16,001 bases of DNA from an uncultured Bacillaceae bacterium (GTDB lineage Bacteria > Bacillota > Bacilli > Bacillales > Cytobacillaceae). The notes beneath the pieces are model-generated. The model was given only the letters and a program-made list of their open reading frames with translations. It ran no database searches and had not been told where the DNA came from. The position numbers were made by a program, and so were the translations under genes. Positions 13,778 through 16,001 of this stretch are shown piece after piece (position 1 is the stretch's first letter; each line of letters begins with the position of its first letter). The stretch lies in assembly GCA_937995745.1 (NCBI GenBank), contig CALKIU010000182.1:1-16001 (forward strand), in the 5' to 3' direction.

Positions 13778-14035
13778 TTGGCGAAAATTCCCGTATCGTT
13801 AAAATGTACCGATTGATCCAAAATCATGTATTTTATGATAAAAAATGACTGAAAGAATGCAGCAACGGAAAAAATAATGAAACGGTTTTTAAGGATTCTT
13901 CGTCATTATTTACAGATCTGTCACAGAAAGTGAAATCATGACAGACAAACAATTCAACGAGATGGTTCCGGTCACTTGCTGCACTTGATGCACGGCCGTT
14001 AACCGAAGCTGGTAATGGAGTAGGTGAATAACAGA
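13778..14035 (+). promoter_or_regulatory. upstream region of asnB with candidate promoter
   Basis: TTGGCG (13778-13783), 16 bp, TAAAAT (13800-13805) is the best sigma-A match; a second possibility is TTGATC near 13814 with TATGAT at 15 bp. The leader is then more than 200 nt. It can fold (GGTT-C-CGG at 13964-13971 with CCG-TT-AACC at 13996-14004, and TGCA-CTTGA-TGCA inside), but has no U-tract, T-box core or known riboswitch motif. The ribosome site AGGTGA (14022-14027) lies 8 nt before ATG 14036. Confidence 0.45.
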
Positions 14036-15943
14036 ATGAGTGGTTTTATCGGATGCATTTTTGAACTGCCGCAAACATGCAGTGAGGAAGAAAAACAAAA
14101 ATGGATGGACTTAAACCGGTTGATTTCCCACCGGGGGCCGGATGATCACGGCTGTTATTTTGATGAATATGTGCGTATTGGTTTCCGCTCGTTGCAAACC
14201 GACGGGGGAGAAGCCGGTTCGCCCGTGTTGTTCGACAATGGCCGCCACTTGGTGGTGTTCAGCGGAAAGTTGTACAATAAGCCGGAACTTGCGGAAGAGG
14301 TGCGGGAGACAAATACTGAAACCGGTTTTGAATTAAATTCGCCCGCACAGTTGATTTTGGCATTGTACAATCGCCATCGGGAAAAAATTTGCGAAAAACT
14401 GCGCGGGATGTTTGCTTTTGTCATCTGGGACAAAGAGGAACAAACATTATTTGGAGCAAGGGACCCGTTCGGAATTGAACCTTTCATTTATTTGGAGGAC
14501 GACGGTAGATTTTTCTTCGCTTCTGAAAAGAAAGGCATTCTTCCCGCCGTGGAAAATGAGAACAAAGCGGAACTGAATTCCGCAGCCCTTCAGTATTATT
14601 TTACATATCAATATGTGCCCGAACCGTACACACTTTCCGGAAAGATTCAAAAGCTGGAGCCGGGGGCCTATTTTATCAAAAAAACCGGCCGGCCGATGGA
14701 GATAAACAGTTATTGGAACGTTTCATTCCGTCCGGTTCACAAAGAGGAAGACGAATTTATTAAAGAAATCAGGGATGTTTTGCATGATTCCGTTAAAGCG
14801 CACGTAATGAGCGATGTTCCGGTCGGCTCTTTCTTGTCCGGCGGCATTGATTCAACGATTCTCGCTTCCATCGCCAAAGAATATGTACCCGATATCAAAA
14901 CATTTTCCGTCGGTTTTGAGAGGGAAGGCTACAGCGAGATCGACGTGGCGAAAGAGACGGCTGACAAGCTTGGCGTGGAAAACATCAGCTATATCATTAC
15001 CCCGGAAGAATATATGAATGAACTGCCGAAAATCATTTGGCATTTGGACGATCCTCTCGCCGATCCCGCTTGCGTTCCTTTGTATTTTGTCGCCAGGGAA
15101 GCGAGCAAACATGTCAAAGTGGCTTTATCCGGCGAAGGATCCGACGAATTGTTCGGAGGGTACAATATTTACCGCGAGCCCCAGTCATTGGAGATTTTCA
15201 ACAAAATGCCAGGCTTTTTAAAAGCGATTTTGAACTTCATTGCCCGGTTGATGCCAGAGGGAATGAAAGGGAAAAGCTTTATTGAGCGGGGCACCACTCC
15301 CCTTGAAGAGCGGTATATCGGCAATGCGAAAATGTTTTCCGAAGAGGAGAAAGAAGAGCTTTTGCGCGCCTATCTGCCGGATGTAAAATACACGGATATC
15401 ACGAGACCTTTATATGAAGCATGCCGCGAAAATGACCCGGTGGAACGGATGCAGTTTATCGATATTCATACGTGGATGCGCGGCGATATTTTGTTAAAAG
15501 CCGACAGGATGACCATGGCCCATTCTTTGCAAGTGCGCGCGCCGTTCTTGGACAAGAAGGTTTTTGAAGTCGCGGCAAAAATTCCGACTCATTTAAAAAC
15601 GTCCCACGGGACGACAAAATACATTCTCCGCAAGGCCGCGGAGGGAATCATCCCTGAACATGTGCTGAACAGGAAAAAACTCGGCTTTCCGGTGCCGATT
15701 CGCCATTGGCTGAAAAATGAAATGCATGACTGGGCGAAAAATATTATTTATGAGAGCCAGGTCGATCATCTCATCAACAAAAAATATGTATTGGACCTGT
15801 TGGATGACCATTGCCGCGGCAAAGGGGATTACAGCAGAAAAATTTGGACGGTTCTTGTATTTATGGTCTGGCACCAAGTGTTTGTGGAGAAAAAATATTC
15901 GTTTGAAAAAGAAGTGTTGGCGAAATCAGCCGTTGATGCATAA
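14036..15943 (+). CDS. asnB: AsnB-type asparagine synthetase homologue with a degenerate glutaminase domain
   Basis: A 635-residue homologue of AsnB, which makes asparagine from aspartate, ATP and glutamine-derived ammonia. The C-terminal synthetase domain looks intact: PP-loop LSGGIDS (267-273), LSGEGSDELFGGYNIYRE, GDILLKADRMTMAHSLQVR and RKKLGFPVPIRHWL. The N-terminal class-II glutaminase domain is present in length but not in chemistry. The nucleophile Cys2 is Ser (MSGFIG). The positions that I align with the glutamine-binding Arg49, Asn74, Glu76 and Asp98 of E. coli AsnB are Ser52, Ser76, Lys78 and Pro103. RDPFGIKP has become RDPFGIEP. The start is ATG 14036, set by AGGTGA 8 nt upstream; a GTG at 14024 adds only MNNR. 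Metabolically it is likely ammonia-dependent (inference). Synteny with metK suggests descent from the usual asnB. Confidence 0.88.
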   Translation: MSGFIGCIFELPQTCSEEEKQKWMDLNRLISHRGPDDHGCYFDEYVRIGFRSLQTDGGEAGSPVLFDNGRHLVVFSGKLYNKPELAEEVRETNTETGFELNSPAQLILALYNRHREKICEKLRGMFAFVIWDKEEQTLFGARDPFGIEPFIYLEDDGRFFFASEKKGILPAVENENKAELNSAALQYYFTYQYVPEPYTLSGKIQKLEPGAYFIKKTGRPMEINSYWNVSFRPVHKEEDEFIKEIRDVLHDSVKAHVMSDVPVGSFLSGGIDSTILASIAKEYVPDIKTFSVGFEREGYSEIDVAKETADKLGVENISYIITPEEYMNELPKIIWHLDDPLADPACVPLYFVAREASKHVKVALSGEGSDELFGGYNIYREPQSLEIFNKMPGFLKAILNFIARLMPEGMKGKSFIERGTTPLEERYIGNAKMFSEEEKEELLRAYLPDVKYTDITRPLYEACRENDPVERMQFIDIHTWMRGDILLKADRMTMAHSLQVRAPFLDKKVFEVAAKIPTHLKTSHGTTKYILRKAAEGIIPEHVLNRKKLGFPVPIRHWLKNEMHDWAKNIIYESQVDHLINKKYVLDLLDDHCRGKGDYSRKIWTVLVFMVWHQVFVEKKYSFEKEVLAKSAVDA

Positions 15944-15947
15944 CGGA

Positions 15948-15992
15948 GGGGTTGTCCAAAAAGTCACATAACGTGACTTTTGAGACAACCCC
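15948..15992. terminator. long hairpin after asnB, terminator or insertion-sequence-end-like palindrome
   Basis: GGGGTTGTC (15948-15956) pairs with GACAACCCC (15984-15992), and AAAAGTCAC (15959-15967) with GTGACTTTT (15973-15981), leaving a 2x2 internal loop and a 5-nt apical loop. It begins 4 bp after the asnB stop and is followed by TTTCCCTTT, so it can work as a terminator on the plus strand. The wording GGGGTTGTC..AAAAGTCA resembles terminal inverted repeats of some Bacillaceae insertion sequences, from memory only. The window ends here, so the far side cannot be seen. Confidence 0.7.
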
Positions 15993-16001
15993 TTTCCCTT
16001 T

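Noticed and set aside
13755..13816. Short frame from TTG after GGAGGGAG (about 20 codons) downstream of metK
   Set aside because: The apparent ribosome site is the 5' arm of the metK terminator hairpin and the frame encodes a low-information peptide.
13938..13988. 16-residue leader peptide candidate (MTDKQFNEMVPVTCCT) before asnB
   Set aside because: It has only a weak AAAGTG upstream, a single Asn codon, and no terminator/antiterminator pair, so attenuation is not supported.
13920..14035. T-box or other riboswitch before asnB
   Set aside because: No T-box core (TGGN with its flanking sequence), no specifier-loop layout and no terminator; only modest stem pairing.

Overview
The window looks like chromosomal DNA of a low-to-moderate G+C Gram-positive bacterium of the Bacillaceae, possibly a thermotolerant relative of Bacillus. 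The evidence is strong GGAGG-type ribosome binding sites with frequent TTG/GTG starts, a Zur box of Bacillus type, an S-box (SAM-I) riboswitch, and a gene order I recall from the Bacillus subtilis menE-ytiB-luxS-dps-ytkD-ytlACD-ytmB-pckA-metK-asnB neighbourhood. There are no tRNAs, rRNAs, CRISPR arrays, prophage genes or intact insertion sequences. The gene identifications rest on motif reading and remembered synteny; no database search was possible.

Layout. 1-402: 3' end of menE. 436-1407 (-): zinc-binding lipoprotein without its permease or ATPase, facing (+) carbonic anhydrase ytiB (1767-2333) across a spacer with a perfect Zur box. 2318-2566 (-): yidD, overlapping ytiB tail to tail. 2694-3173 (+): luxS, with a strong bidirectional terminator against cardiolipin synthase (3311-4759, -). 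A 37-codon unannotated reading frame (4769-4882, -) sits directly before cls and looks translationally coupled to it. 5075-5515 (+): dps. 5635-5895 (-): a small conserved-looking hypothetical. 6240-6716 (+): Nudix hydrolase ytkD. 6740-9341 (-): a three-gene NitT/TauT-type ABC importer (binding protein, ATPase, permease). 9618-9860 (+): ytmB. 9992-11578 (-): pckA, with a CcpN-type operator on its promoter. 12457-13671 (+): metK behind a complete SAM-I riboswitch with terminator. 14036-15943 (+): an asnB homologue, followed by a long hairpin at the window edge.

How the genes fit together. Most are single-gene housekeeping units, each with its own promoter and terminator. Common themes are zinc (binding protein, carbonic anhydrase, LuxS, Zur box), the SAM cycle (MetK makes SAM, LuxS recycles its by-product), stress protection (Dps, YtkD) and gluconeogenesis (PckA).

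The most unusual point is the asnB homologue. Its synthetase domain looks intact. The glutaminase domain, however, has lost the nucleophilic Cys2 (Ser here) and apparently all the residues that bind glutamine in known AsnB enzymes, so it is probably ammonia-dependent or has a changed role. The coupled small reading frame before cls is the second point worth attention.
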